Shown here: in pieces, positions 25,674 to 35,225 of the stretch | Layout: each line of letters starts with the position of its first letter | How positions within the stretch are numbered: position 1 is the first letter of the stretch | NCBI GenBank assembly: GCA_013298505.1 | Contig: JAAFHY010000001.1 | Span: 207,282 to 271,281 of the forward strand | DNA length: 64,000 nucleotides | Source: Cytophagales bacterium | GTDB lineage: Bacteria; Bacteroidota; Bacteroidia; Cytophagales; Cyclobacteriaceae | Reading direction: 5' to 3' | Made by a program: the position numbers and the translations under genes | Notes under the pieces: generated by a model | The model's input: only the letters and a program-made list of their open reading frames with translations | Databases searched by the model: none | Told to the model about the DNA's origin: nothing

Positions 25674-28277
25674 ATGGCAGGAGCAGGCGCAATGGATACC
25701 CCGTTAATGAAACAGTACAACGCCATCAAGGTGAAGTACCCGGGTGCGCTGTTACTTTTTCGCGTGGGCGATTTTTATGAGACGTTTGGCGAAGATGCTA
25801 TCAAGGCGAGCAAAGTCTTGGACATTACGCTCACCAAGCGCGGCAACGGTTCTGCCTCTGAAATTGAGTTGGCCGGCTTTCCGCATCATGCATTAGATAA
25901 CTACTTGCCTAAGTTAGTAAGGGCAGGCCATCGCGTGGCCATTTGCGATCAGTTGGAAGACCCTCGGTTTGTAAAGGGCATTGTGAAGAGGGGCGTTACC
26001 GAGTTGGTTACTCCAGGTGTGTCGTTCAACGACAATGTGCTGGAGAAAAAGCAAAACAATTTTCTGGCTTCTATTCACATCAACAAAAATATATTCGGGG
26101 TTTCGTTTCTTGACATTAGCACGGGTGAATTCTATGCCGCTCAAGGCAATGAAGTGTATGTCAATAAACTGATCCAAAGTTTTGGCCCTGCCGAAATAAT
26201 TTTTGCAAAAACCCATCGCGAAAAATTTGAAACGCAGTTTGCCGAAGGCTATGCCACGTTTGCGCTGGATGAATGGGTGTATGCGTTTGATTTTGCCAAT
26301 GAAAAATTAATCAGTCAATTCAAAACCAACTCGCTTAAAGGCTTTGGCATTGATGGTATGAACGAGGCCATTATTGCCGCGGGTGCAATTCTCCATTACC
26401 TCGAAGCTACCGAACACAAAGAGACCAACCACATCGCGGCCATCTCGCGCATCGATGAAGAAAAGTACGTGTGGCTCGATCGATTCACCATACGCAATCT
26501 GGAAATCGTGCATTCGCCCAACGAAGGTGGCGTGCCGTTGCTGCAGATTTTAGATCAGACCATCACGCCCATGGGTTCGCGCCAGTTGCGGCAATGGATG
26601 ATTCTACCCTTAAAAGAAAAGCTGGCCATTGAGGAACGATTGCAAATTGTGGAGCATTTTTATTTGAATGCCGATCTCTCCGAAAAAATTACAGAACAAC
26701 TACGGCACATTGCAGATTTAGAGCGCTTGATTTCCAAAGTGGCCGTGGGCCGTGTGAATCCGCGCGAGTTGTTGCAACTCAAGCGATCATTGCATGCTAT
26801 ACTTCCCATCAAAGATGAGTTGCTCAAAAGTTCAAAACCCGAATTGATCAAGCTGGGCGATCAATTGCATCGGTGTGATTTTCTGTTGGAAAAAATTGAT
26901 AAAGAATTGAAAGACGATGCGCCTATGCTCGTGCACATGGGCGGCATCATCAAAGAAGGTGTGAATGCCGAGTTGGATGAATTGCGTTCCATCGCTTTCG
27001 CAGGTAAAGATTATTTGCTGCAAGTACAGAAGCGCGAAGTGGAGCGCACGGGCATCAATTCGTTGAAGGTTTCTTATAACAAAGTCTTTGGCTATTACCT
27101 GGAAGTCAGCAACGCCAACAAAGACAAAGTACCGACCGATTGGATACGAAAGCAGACGTTGGTAAATGCCGAGCGCTACATCACCGAAGAACTAAAAGTG
27201 TACGAGGAAAAAATTCTTCATGCTGAGGAAAAACTTTCGGTGATCGAAGTACGCCTGTTCACAGAACTGGTACAGCACACAGCCGATTACATTTCTCAGA
27301 TTCAGCAAAATGCCCGTGTGATTGCTGTGTTGGATTGCTTGCTGTCATTTGCCAATACAGCGCGAACAAACAAATATGCGAAGCCAGAGATCAGTGACTC
27401 CACTCGACTGGCCATCAAGGCTGGTCGTCACCCGGTGATTGAAAAACAATTGCCCGTGGGCGAAAGTTACGTGCCGAATGATATCTACCTCGATACCGAA
27501 ACACAGCAAATCCTCATCATCACCGGCCCTAACATGGCAGGTAAATCAGCTTTGCTCAGACAAACCGCATTGATTGTATTGATGGCACAGATGGGAAGCT
27601 TTGTTCCCGCAGAAGCAGCCACCATCGGCATTGTTGACAAAATCTTCACACGCGTAGGTGCCAGCGACAATCTTTCACGAGGCGAGTCAACCTTTATGGT
27701 GGAGATGATTGAGACGGCTAGTATTCTCAATAACCTCAGCGATCGCAGTTTGATTTTGATGGATGAGATTGGTCGTGGCACTTCTACCTACGATGGCGTT
27801 TCTATAGCGTGGGCGATTGTTGAATACCTGCATCAACACAAAGACTACAAACCCAAAACACTTTTTGCCACGCACTACCATGAACTCAATCAACTGGCTG
27901 AAGATTTCGTGCGGGTTAAAAACTTTAACGTGAGCGTAAAAGAAATTGGTGATAAAATCATTTTCATGCGCAAGCTGAAAGAAGGCGGCAGCGAGCACAG
28001 TTTTGGTATTCACGTGGCACAAATTGCGGGCATGCCGAATAAAGTGGTGCTTCGCGCAAATGAGATTCTTCATTTTTTAGAGAAGGATAAACATAAGAAT
28101 GAATCGAAGAAAAAATTTGATGAGTTGCCGAAGGCCACTCAACAAATGAGCTTGTTCGAGATCGACCCCAAATCAAAAGCTATTCACGAAATGCTCTCGA
28201 AAATTGATATCAATACCATCAGCCCGGTGGAGGCGTTGTTGAAGTTGAATGAGGTGCTTACAGTATTAAGGAAGTAA
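25674..28277 (+). CDS. mutS: DNA mismatch repair protein MutS
   Basis: Mismatch-recognition ATPase of 867 residues, normal length. The N-terminal mismatch-binding domain has the Phe-x-Glu wedge in GDFYETFGED. The core and clamp regions follow, then the ABC-type ATPase with GPNMAGKS (Walker A), the signature STFMVEM and the Walker B DEIGRGTST. The C-terminal helix-turn-helix dimer region (PVEALLKLNEVL) is intact. There is no adjacent mutL. The small downstream gene starts 15 bases after the stop. Confidence 0.97.
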   Translation: MAGAGAMDTPLMKQYNAIKVKYPGALLLFRVGDFYETFGEDAIKASKVLDITLTKRGNGSASEIELAGFPHHALDNYLPKLVRAGHRVAICDQLEDPRFVKGIVKRGVTELVTPGVSFNDNVLEKKQNNFLASIHINKNIFGVSFLDISTGEFYAAQGNEVYVNKLIQSFGPAEIIFAKTHREKFETQFAEGYATFALDEWVYAFDFANEKLISQFKTNSLKGFGIDGMNEAIIAAGAILHYLEATEHKETNHIAAISRIDEEKYVWLDRFTIRNLEIVHSPNEGGVPLLQILDQTITPMGSRQLRQWMILPLKEKLAIEERLQIVEHFYLNADLSEKITEQLRHIADLERLISKVAVGRVNPRELLQLKRSLHAILPIKDELLKSSKPELIKLGDQLHRCDFLLEKIDKELKDDAPMLVHMGGIIKEGVNAELDELRSIAFAGKDYLLQVQKREVERTGINSLKVSYNKVFGYYLEVSNANKDKVPTDWIRKQTLVNAERYITEELKVYEEKILHAEEKLSVIEVRLFTELVQHTADYISQIQQNARVIAVLDCLLSFANTARTNKYAKPEISDSTRLAIKAGRHPVIEKQLPVGESYVPNDIYLDTETQQILIITGPNMAGKSALLRQTALIVLMAQMGSFVPAEAATIGIVDKIFTRVGASDNLSRGESTFMVEMIETASILNNLSDRSLILMDEIGRGTSTYDGVSIAWAIVEYLHQHKDYKPKTLFATHYHELNQLAEDFVRVKNFNVSVKEIGDKIIFMRKLKEGGSEHSFGIHVAQIAGMPNKVVLRANEILHFLEKDKHKNESKKKFDELPKATQQMSLFEIDPKSKAIHEMLSKIDINTISPVEALLKLNEVLTVLRK

Positions 28278-28292
28278 TTGAAAAATTGTCAT

Positions 28293-28820
28293 ATGGAAGA
28301 GTCTAACGCAGAAAAAAAGTCTAAAAAGAAAATCGACACCGGCCTATTAGTCGGTTTGTGTGCCATTGGCATCAGTGTGGCAACATTGTTTGTTTATATC
28401 TATCAAGCTCGTATAATGCAAAGCCAGCAACACGCTTCGGTGTGGCCGTATGTTGAATCGAGCTATTCAAATGTAGATGGCTTTTATTTACAGGTGCAAA
28501 ACAAAGGTATAGGCCCAGCCATTATAAAGGATGCAAAACTTTTCTTAGATGATACAGAAGTAGGCTTAGATACACTATTTGATGCTCTTATTGGAAAGAA
28601 GCGAGAAAAAATGTCATATCAAACTTCTTATGTTCTGGGTCGCGTAATGGCACCTGGAGAATCGTTTAAGGCATTCAGCATTTCTGAAAGTATTTACTCG
28701 GCCAAAATGGATAGTGCGCTTAGTAAAAGAAATTTTCGTTTTCAGATTTGCTTTTGTTCTATTTACGAAGATTGCTGGACAAGCAAAGGCTTGAAAGTGG
28801 TGGAGAGCGAATGCAAGTAA
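28293..28820 (+). CDS. Single-pass membrane protein of 175 residues, unknown function
   Basis: A short Lys-rich cytoplasmic N-terminus (EKKSKKKIDTG) is followed by one transmembrane segment (about residues 17-37, LLVGLCAIGISVATLFVYIY) and an extracytoplasmic domain (YFYLQVQNKGIGPAIIKDAK-like). I do not recognise a family. The ATG at 28293 is chosen; an earlier TTG is possible. It lies 15 bases after mutS with a strong hairpin behind it, so it probably shares the mutS transcript. Confidence 0.7.
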   Translation: MEESNAEKKSKKKIDTGLLVGLCAIGISVATLFVYIYQARIMQSQQHASVWPYVESSYSNVDGFYLQVQNKGIGPAIIKDAKLFLDDTEVGLDTLFDALIGKKREKMSYQTSYVLGRVMAPGESFKAFSISESIYSAKMDSALSKRNFRFQICFCSIYEDCWTSKGLKVVESECK

Positions 28821-28825
28821 TTACC

Positions 28826-28859
28826 AGTCGTCAAGACCACTCAAAGTGTTCAGACGACT
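28826..28859 (+). terminator. Long hairpin after the mutS unit
   Basis: AGTCGTC pairs with GACGACT, and the inner AGACCACT pairs with AAGTGTTC around a two-base loop, about 15 bp with a mismatch and an A-A bulge. It is followed by TTTGATCTCTT. It starts six bases after the stop codon, so it is read as the terminator. Confidence 0.6.
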
Positions 28860-28981
28860 TTGATCTCTTAGCGCATCTTCGCGCTCTTGCAGTTTCCTTT
28901 TTTATCATGACCATTTGTTACAACTCGTGACAAACTATTGGTGAATGCTGGCGTTCATAAGGTCAAATAAAACTAAACCTT

Positions 28982-29332
28982 ATGAAAATAAAACTCCTCT
29001 TCCTTATTGCCTTTACAGCCTTTCTATCATCATGCAGTTCGCTCACGTCTGTAACCACCATCGGTGCCAACAACAGTTTTGTATTGGGCAATAACCAACA
29101 TGGTTTCTACAATGTGAAACTCAAAAACATTTCGAGGCAGTCGATTACCGTATATCAGAAAACATTAACCGATAGTATTCATTCATTTACCACTATCAAG
29201 CCCCGAGAAACCGTTCATGTGTATGCCAATAAAAACACGGCTCTGATTATTGAAAATAAATCGGGTAGCGAGGCAAAGGTAGAGCTGCGAGTGAATGGAG
29301 ATACCAATTTATCAATGGGCTACAAAAACTAA
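28982..29332 (+). CDS. Small lipoprotein, unknown function
   Basis: A 116-residue lipoprotein (lipobox AFLSSCSS). The rest is beta-rich (FVLGNNQHGFYNVKLKNISR, TVHVYANKNTALIIENKSG). No family is recognised. It pairs with the next small secreted gene 20 bases downstream, and both begin MKIK, which suggests a two-gene operon. Confidence 0.75.
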   Translation: MKIKLLFLIAFTAFLSSCSSLTSVTTIGANNSFVLGNNQHGFYNVKLKNISRQSITVYQKTLTDSIHSFTTIKPRETVHVYANKNTALIIENKSGSEAKVELRVNGDTNLSMGYKN

Positions 29333-29351
29333 ATTTTAAACAAAATCTTAT

Positions 29352-29690
29352 ATGAAAATAAAATCTATCCTAACTACCGCCTTGCTATTGGTAGCATTGG
29401 CTAGCTACTCACAAAAGAACACAGCCATTACGTTCAAATTCAAAAACAGCTCCATCTTTCCCAAAAAGCTTACGCTGATTTCTTACACCCCAGGTGATAG
29501 CGGAAATGGAACCGAAGGTTTTTTGATGTGGCCAGGAGGCACTAAAAAATTCAGCTTTAAAGAAGGCACTAAACTTTATTTGGCTAATCAAAAGCAAGTG
29601 GGTGTTGTGATGAAAGGCAATCGAATTGATAATGAAAAACCATTTTTGGTCGTTACTAAAGAGTCAGGAGGTAAAGTCTATAAACTCTAG
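29352..29690 (+). CDS. Small secreted beta-rich protein, unknown function
   Basis: A 112-residue protein with a Sec signal ending LASYSQ, then TAITFKFKNSSIFPKKLTLI and a C-terminal GGKVYKL. It resembles the preceding gene in size, start and beta-rich style but not in sequence. No function can be assigned. Confidence 0.7.
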   Translation: MKIKSILTTALLLVALASYSQKNTAITFKFKNSSIFPKKLTLISYTPGDSGNGTEGFLMWPGGTKKFSFKEGTKLYLANQKQVGVVMKGNRIDNEKPFLVVTKESGGKVYKL

Positions 29691-29703
29691 AAGATTTTAA
29701 GGC

Positions 29704-29907
29704 TTATATCTTAACGCCTATCAGTCGAAACGGCAATTTGAAAATTGCGCCTACCAATTTGAATAGTGCCTCTAATGTAAAGCCCACTATTCGAAACGGA
29801 AGCAACAGCAACCAGATTAACGGAAATAAAATCAGCAACAGCAATGCGACTGGCCAACAAAGCACAAATAGCAAACACCAAAGTACGAGGGTAAGAAGGG
29901 TTTTCAT
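29704..29907 (-). CDS. 67-residue hydrophobic membrane protein
   Basis: Almost entirely hydrophobic: LLTLVLWCLLFVLCWPVALL continues into LILFPLIWLLLLPFRIVGF and a basic, amphipathic end. It has two membrane segments. It is convergent with the small secreted gene. Small membrane proteins of this type are common in Bacteroidota; function unknown. Confidence 0.6.
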   Translation of the reverse strand: MKTLLTLVLWCLLFVLCWPVALLLLILFPLIWLLLLPFRIVGFTLEALFKLVGAIFKLPFRLIGVKI

Positions 29908-30094
29908 TTTCTAATTTAAGCGACTAACAAATTAGTTCATGATAAAGGTCGCACACCGCTTTGCAAATTATCGGCCAATTTGAAAAACCTAGGAATAGAG
30001 ATGATTGACGAAGATCTTATCAATGCGTTGTTTCAATTTTGAACAGTAGAGCGAACGGATTAATACAAGTTGTTATCTTGTTGTTTTAAACACC

Positions 30095-31093
30095 ATGAGC
30101 AAAACGATTAGATGGGGCATCCTTGGGTGCGGTAAAATTGCCCGAAAGTTTGCCAGCGATTTAGCATTGGTAAAAAATGCAAGGCTCGTGGCTGTTGGTG
30201 CGCGTTCTGCGGAGTCGGCAAAAACATTTTCACAAGAGTTTAATAGCAGCAAAGCGTACGGCTCATATCAACAACTGGCAGCAGATGAAGACGTAGATGT
30301 TATTTATGTGGCCACGCCCCATGCGTTTCATTACGAACACGTCATGCTTTGCCTTAAAAGAAAAAAAGCGGTGCTTTGCGAAAAAGCATTTGCCATCAAC
30401 GCTCGTCAGGCAAAAGAGATGATTGCCTTTGCTCGGTCACAAAAAGTATTTTTGATGGAAGCATTTTGGACGCGCTTTCTACCGCACTATCAAAAAGTAA
30501 AAGAGCTAATTGCTCAAAATAAAATTGGTGCGATCAAGTACATCCATGCAGAGTTTGGCTTCAAACCATCAGCACCTATTTCGCCCCGCATTTACGATCT
30601 TGCCTTAGGCGGTGGCTCGTTGTTAGATATTGGAGTTTATCCTATCTTTTTTGCGCTCGATTTACTTGGATCTCCCAATCAAATTTCGGCAACCGTATCT
30701 TTTACACCTTCTGGAGCAGACGAACAATGTGCTATTCAACTTACGTATGCGAATGGCGCAACTGCACAACTGTTTTCAAGTTTTCAATCTAACTTAGCCA
30801 ACGGTGCCGATGTAGTGGGCGATTTAGGTAGGATGAGATTGACTCATCGCTTTCATGGCCCTACCACCCAGCTAGAATTTTACTCAACAACACAAGAATC
30901 AAAACAAGTAATCGAGTTTGAAGTTGCAAAAGGCTTTGGCTACGAATACGAAGCGCAGCACGTAACCGATTGCTTGCTTGATGGATTGACGGAAAGCCCT
31001 ACCCGAAAATTGGAGGACACATTACTGCTCATGGAAACACTTGATCGCATTCGCGAAAAAATTGGATTGCGCTATGGCGCTGATAAGTCATGA
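30095..31093 (+). CDS. Gfo/Idh/MocA-family oxidoreductase
   Basis: A 332-residue NAD(P)-dependent dehydrogenase. The Rossmann start is RWGILGCGKIARKFASDL; EKAFAINARQAKEM carries the conserved EKP-like motif (here EKA); GGGSLLDIGVYP is the catalytic Asp/His region. The sequence is nearest to the dihydrodiol dehydrogenase/glucose-fructose oxidoreductase branch. The substrate is unknown. The Pro of the EKP motif is replaced by Ala, which occurs in this branch. Confidence 0.9.
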   Translation: MSKTIRWGILGCGKIARKFASDLALVKNARLVAVGARSAESAKTFSQEFNSSKAYGSYQQLAADEDVDVIYVATPHAFHYEHVMLCLKRKKAVLCEKAFAINARQAKEMIAFARSQKVFLMEAFWTRFLPHYQKVKELIAQNKIGAIKYIHAEFGFKPSAPISPRIYDLALGGGSLLDIGVYPIFFALDLLGSPNQISATVSFTPSGADEQCAIQLTYANGATAQLFSSFQSNLANGADVVGDLGRMRLTHRFHGPTTQLEFYSTTQESKQVIEFEVAKGFGYEYEAQHVTDCLLDGLTESPTRKLEDTLLLMETLDRIREKIGLRYGADKS

Positions 31094-31097
31094 ATAA

Positions 31098-31126
31098 AAA
31101 AACCCGAATGATGAGTTCGGGTTTTT
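31098..31126. terminator. Bidirectional terminator between convergent genes
   Basis: AAAAACCCGAA pairs with TTCGGGTTTTT around TGATGAG; T-runs exist on both strands. It serves the oxidoreductase (+) and the BNR-repeat protein (-). Confidence 0.9.
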
Positions 31127-31145
31127 GTAAGACTCTTGAAGTCTA

Positions 31146-34100
31146 TTAAGGATTTTTCAAAAAATCGTCAAACGACTTGATAATAATGGGTTCAAGTTTA
31201 TTCTTCGTTCTAACTTCACTAAACTTCGCTAGGTGCTTTTCTTTAATTTTCTTGAAATCCATCTTAGCCATGGTAAATCGAGATTCAATGCCCTCTAGAT
31301 TATCAGTTTCTGCTTTTGAGGCTTTGAAAACCGTACCAGCAACTTTCGCATACAACTCTGCTAGATCTTCCCTAAGCTGAGGCTCGCCCATGCCCACGTA
31401 GTTATCTCCTTTTGTTATAACTAAGGTCTCTTTGAGTTTGGTTAGTTCATTAATAAGCGGAGTTACGGTTTTGGTTGACGCTGGGTTTTTAGATTTCAAA
31501 TCTTCGGCTGCCTTTATGGTTTCGTCTAATTCGTAAACCATATAGGCTAAATCCTGCGTCATATCAAAAAGCTTTTTAGTTACCTCCTCATTTTGCTTAC
31601 GATCAGCCAACGGTATTGGAGATTTCGGATCGTACTGAATTACCAGATCATTCATATACGTTTCCTTTCCTTTTTGAATCACAACTTTGTAGATGCCAGC
31701 GGGGACACGCGGAGATGTAAATCCACCAAATGACATTGTTTTTGCAGTAGCGATTTTGGGTGGCTTCGTTCTGTAATTCCACTCTAATACATTTATTCCT
31801 TTGGATTTTTTAGCGTCTAAGTCAATAAGTTTGTTACCGTTTTGATCTTGAATTTCGACCGTCATTTTTCCTAGGGTATGACGTTTCTTCAAGTAGTATA
31901 CAATTTTTGCTTGCTGACTGGCATTCTCACCCACAAACTCTGTTTCAGTTGCTGTGCTCCCAAACCCATTTGATTCGGGCATAATAGCGGGGCGGGTAGT
32001 AAAGAAATTTAAGTCTTTGCTTAAAGATTGCTCGTTCAATTGCCTCATTGGGCTAATGTCATCAATTATGATGATACCTCTTCCATGAGTTCCTAAAACG
32101 AGATCGTTCGTTTTTTTATGTAAGTCAATGAAATGCACAGATACCGAGGGCATATTATTAGTAAACTTTAGCCAATTTTTTCCGCCATCAATTGTGATAT
32201 AGAGGCCAAATTCTGTTCCTAAAAAAAGAAGATTCTCGTTTTCGTAATCCTCTTGTATGTTGCGCACAAACCCAACAATATCGTTGCTAACAATTGATTT
32301 CCAGGTTACGCCAAAATCAGTGGTTTTGTAAGCGTAAGCATTCATGTCTCCTTTTTGATATCCAGTAAAAACAGCATACGCAATGCCTTTACCAAATGTA
32401 CTTGCCTCAATATGCCAACAAGCTGTATTTTTTGGCAGGCCAGTAATATTGGGAGTTATGTTCACCCATGTTTTTCCTCCATCTTTTGTCAACTGTAAAT
32501 TCCCATCATCGGTACCAGCCCACACTATGTTTTCATCTAGTGGAGACTCGGCAATGGTAAAAATTGTACAATAATTTTCAGCTCCTGAGTTATCTCTGGA
32601 TAGGCCACCCGAGTTTCCTTGTTCGGTTTTAGCTTTATCGTTGGTCGTTAAATCCGGAGAAATTTTTACCCATGTTTCGCCCATATCTTCAGAGCGGTGT
32701 ATAAATTGACTTCCCATATAGAAGCGATCTGGCTTTATAACACTTACAGCCATTGGTGCATTCCAATTGAAACGTAATTTCGGATCTCCTTTTGCCGCTA
32801 ATGGTTGGATAGCCTTCGCTTGGTCTTTTTCAGGATCGAAACGCCAAACATTTTCGGCTCCCTGCATTTCTGAATAAATCAGTTTTTTTGTTGGATGTGG
32901 TAGTACTCTATAGCCGTCTCCTACTCCCACTTTTTTCCAGTCTCGAGCTTCTACACCTCCTGGAGAACTGGAGGGCCCGTACCAAGAATTATTATCTTGC
33001 AAGCCTCCGTATACGTTGTAAGGCTCTTCGTTGTCCACACTTACATGATAGAATTGTGACACGGGAATATTTTTAGTCATCTCGAAAGTCGTACCGCCAT
33101 CCCAAGAGCGATATACTCCACCATCGGTACCAGAATACATCCGATCAGAATTCTTAATATCGAAAACAACATCATGAATGTCTGAATGCATAAAGCCAAG
33201 GTCTTTAAATGTCTTGCCGCCATCGCGAGAAATAGATCCTGACAATCCAGCTTTTACAATAACGTCTGGATTTCTGGGGTCTACCACGATGCGCGAGAAA
33301 TAAAATGGACGAACCACAATACCAAAATCGTTATTCAGCTGTTTCCAATTTGCTCCGGCATCATCGCTTCGGTAAAGTCCCTTGTCTTTATCTTGCTCAG
33401 ATTCTATGACTACGTACAAAATGTTAGTGTTTGATGGGGCTGATGCAATGGCTAACCTTCCCAACTTACCTGATGGAAATCCTTTATGGATTTTGTTCCA
33501 CGTTTTTCCGGCATCTGTCGACTTGTACAGAGCGCTATTGATGCCCCCTGAATTAAAATTCCAAGCCGCTCTTCTAAATTCCCAAAAAGCAGCATACACA
33601 ATTGACGGGTCTTTTGGATCGATGAAAAGATCGCTACAGCCAGTTGTATTATTTACGAATAATATTTTATTCCAAGTTACACCACCATCAGTTGTTTTAT
33701 AAAGACCGCGCTCATCGCTGTCGCTAAACAAAGCTCCTAGAACAGCTACATAAACTTCGTTTCCGTTTTTAGGATTGACTTGTATGCCAGCTATTCTTTC
33801 AGATTTTTCAAACCCCATTTTCTTCCAGTTGGAGCCACCATCAACTGTTTTATACAAACCGTCTCCAACTGAAACGCTATTGCGCGTCCAAGTTTCTCCA
33901 GTGCCAACCCAGGCAACATTATCAGGGTTGGTAGGGTCAAGCGCAATTGATCCGATTGATTGACAATGCTCATCAAAAATTGGGTTAAACGTGGCTCCGC
34001 CATTACTGCTTTTCCATACCCCACCACCAGCAGTGGCAGCATAGATTACCCGATCATTGGTTGGATGAAGTTCTAAATCGGTTATCCTTCCGCTCATCAA

Positions 34101-34220
34101 AGCTGGCCCAATATGCCTTGCTCTCATATCACCAAACAACTCTTTCCCTTTTGTTACAGCATCCTGTGCAAAAGATGCCACAGAGAATAAAATAGAAAAT
34201 AACAGGATAATTTTTTTCAT
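31146..34220 (-). CDS. Secreted BNR/sortilin-type beta-propeller protein
   Basis: A 1024-residue protein with a Sec signal (1-18, SVASFAQ). Residues about 35-700 are two VPS10/sortilin-like propellers with many Asp-box repeats: KSSNGGATFNP, KTVDGGSNWKK, KTTDGGVTWNK, RSDDAGANWKQ and LTKDGGKTWVN. The C-terminal 300 residues include a beta domain (KMTVEIQDQNGNKLIDL) and a helical tail. Such proteins are usually extracellular, in some cases glycosidase-like; none of their activities can be assigned. It is followed upstream on the same strand by the LolA-like gene, but a terminator separates them. Confidence 0.85.
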   Translation of the reverse strand: MKKIILLFSILFSVASFAQDAVTKGKELFGDMRARHIGPALMSGRITDLELHPTNDRVIYAATAGGGVWKSSNGGATFNPIFDEHCQSIGSIALDPTNPDNVAWVGTGETWTRNSVSVGDGLYKTVDGGSNWKKMGFEKSERIAGIQVNPKNGNEVYVAVLGALFSDSDERGLYKTTDGGVTWNKILFVNNTTGCSDLFIDPKDPSIVYAAFWEFRRAAWNFNSGGINSALYKSTDAGKTWNKIHKGFPSGKLGRLAIASAPSNTNILYVVIESEQDKDKGLYRSDDAGANWKQLNNDFGIVVRPFYFSRIVVDPRNPDVIVKAGLSGSISRDGGKTFKDLGFMHSDIHDVVFDIKNSDRMYSGTDGGVYRSWDGGTTFEMTKNIPVSQFYHVSVDNEEPYNVYGGLQDNNSWYGPSSSPGGVEARDWKKVGVGDGYRVLPHPTKKLIYSEMQGAENVWRFDPEKDQAKAIQPLAAKGDPKLRFNWNAPMAVSVIKPDRFYMGSQFIHRSEDMGETWVKISPDLTTNDKAKTEQGNSGGLSRDNSGAENYCTIFTIAESPLDENIVWAGTDDGNLQLTKDGGKTWVNITPNITGLPKNTACWHIEASTFGKGIAYAVFTGYQKGDMNAYAYKTTDFGVTWKSIVSNDIVGFVRNIQEDYENENLLFLGTEFGLYITIDGGKNWLKFTNNMPSVSVHFIDLHKKTNDLVLGTHGRGIIIIDDISPMRQLNEQSLSKDLNFFTTRPAIMPESNGFGSTATETEFVGENASQQAKIVYYLKKRHTLGKMTVEIQDQNGNKLIDLDAKKSKGINVLEWNYRTKPPKIATAKTMSFGGFTSPRVPAGIYKVVIQKGKETYMNDLVIQYDPKSPIPLADRKQNEEVTKKLFDMTQDLAYMVYELDETIKAAEDLKSKNPASTKTVTPLINELTKLKETLVITKGDNYVGMGEPQLREDLAELYAKVAGTVFKASKAETDNLEGIESRFTMAKMDFKKIKEKHLAKFSEVRTKNKLEPIIIKSFDDFLKNP

Positions 34221-34241
34221 GGGGATGGGTTTAATTCAAAT

Positions 34242-34282
34242 AAAAAAGCTTCAACCAAAAATCGTTCTTTGGTTGAAGCTTT
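34242..34282 (-). terminator. Strong terminator after the LolA-like gene
   Basis: AAAGCTTCAACCAAA pairs with TTTGGTTGAAGCTTT over 15 bp, with a minus-strand T-run (six T) behind. It separates the LolA-like gene from the BNR-repeat gene. Confidence 0.9.
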
Positions 34283-34295
34283 AAACTACATATAA

Positions 34296-35051
34296 TTACT
34301 TTCCCTCAGGAAAAGCAAAAGTCGCAGCCTCTACTTTAGGATTTAATTCAATCGCAGTAAAGATTACTGTTTGTCCTCCTGGCTGACCCTTTGCGCCTGA
34401 AGTTAGCGTAAAAGGAAATAACAAACCGCTCGCGTCTTGGTAGTCACTAAATTTGCTTTGACCTACGATGCCTTTGTTAGGGCCTGCCTTAACTTCTGAT
34501 TCTACTACTAACGGCACATAATTTTCAGAGTCGAAATAATAAAATTCAACATTTTCAGTTTCTTTGCCGTCTACCTTAATCGGCTTCTTGGTCAATTTTA
34601 ATTTAAAGGTTTCAGCACCATCAATTGTTTCCTTTCCTAAAAATTCTACTTTAAAACCCTTTTTCTTATAGTCAAGAAAGGGGCTAGGAAATTCCCCCAG
34701 ATTAGTCGTTTTGAAATTTTCAGTAGCCTCGGCATCACTCTTTTCTGGCTTCATAGTCATTTGATTAGTTCCCCACAAACTGGTACCATCAAAAACCTGT
34801 TGTCTAAATTCCATGCCTTGCACTACGGCCGTGCTTGTTTGTCTGCCATCTTTCAATTGAATCATTGTCATTGGTAATTCCATAGCACCGAACTTAAGTT
34901 TAGCTGTAAACTTTGCTCCTTGCAAGGCTTCCCACTTAGCTTTACCACCAGTGTTTTCAAAATACTTTTCAATAATTTCATCGGCTGTTTGTGCCTGCGA
35001 AACAAAGGCAAAAGCTATCGCGATGAGGGACATGATCAATTTGCGTTTCAT
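34296..35051 (-). CDS. LolA-like periplasmic protein
   Basis: A 251-residue secreted protein (signal MKRKLIMSLIAIAFAFVSQA). The opening TADEIIEKYFENTGGKAKWE is the Bacteroidota form of the 'outer membrane lipoprotein-sorting protein' class, an incomplete beta-barrel that could carry a lipid or lipoprotein. Whether it is a true LolA is not settled; LolA proteins are usually smaller. It is divergent from dsbD. Confidence 0.7.
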   Translation of the reverse strand: MKRKLIMSLIAIAFAFVSQAQTADEIIEKYFENTGGKAKWEALQGAKFTAKLKFGAMELPMTMIQLKDGRQTSTAVVQGMEFRQQVFDGTSLWGTNQMTMKPEKSDAEATENFKTTNLGEFPSPFLDYKKKGFKVEFLGKETIDGAETFKLKLTKKPIKVDGKETENVEFYYFDSENYVPLVVESEVKAGPNKGIVGQSKFSDYQDASGLLFPFTLTSGAKGQPGGQTVIFTAIELNPKVEAATFAFPEGK

Positions 35052-35225
35052 GAGGTTGGGTTTTAATTGTTAAAATTGTGTTATCTGACGTAGTAATAGA
35101 CAATATGTTGCCTTTAAAGTTTTAAAATTACATGAATTTTTTAACTGCAAAAGCACCAGCCAGACAATTCACACAACCAAATTGCGCTTCCTTCGCTACT
35201 TTTACCACAAAACGATTTTGCTAAA

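Noticed and set aside
29938..30045. Short frame ending MIDEDLINALFQF before the oxidoreductase gene
   Set aside because: No start codon with support and no homology that I recognise; too short to claim.
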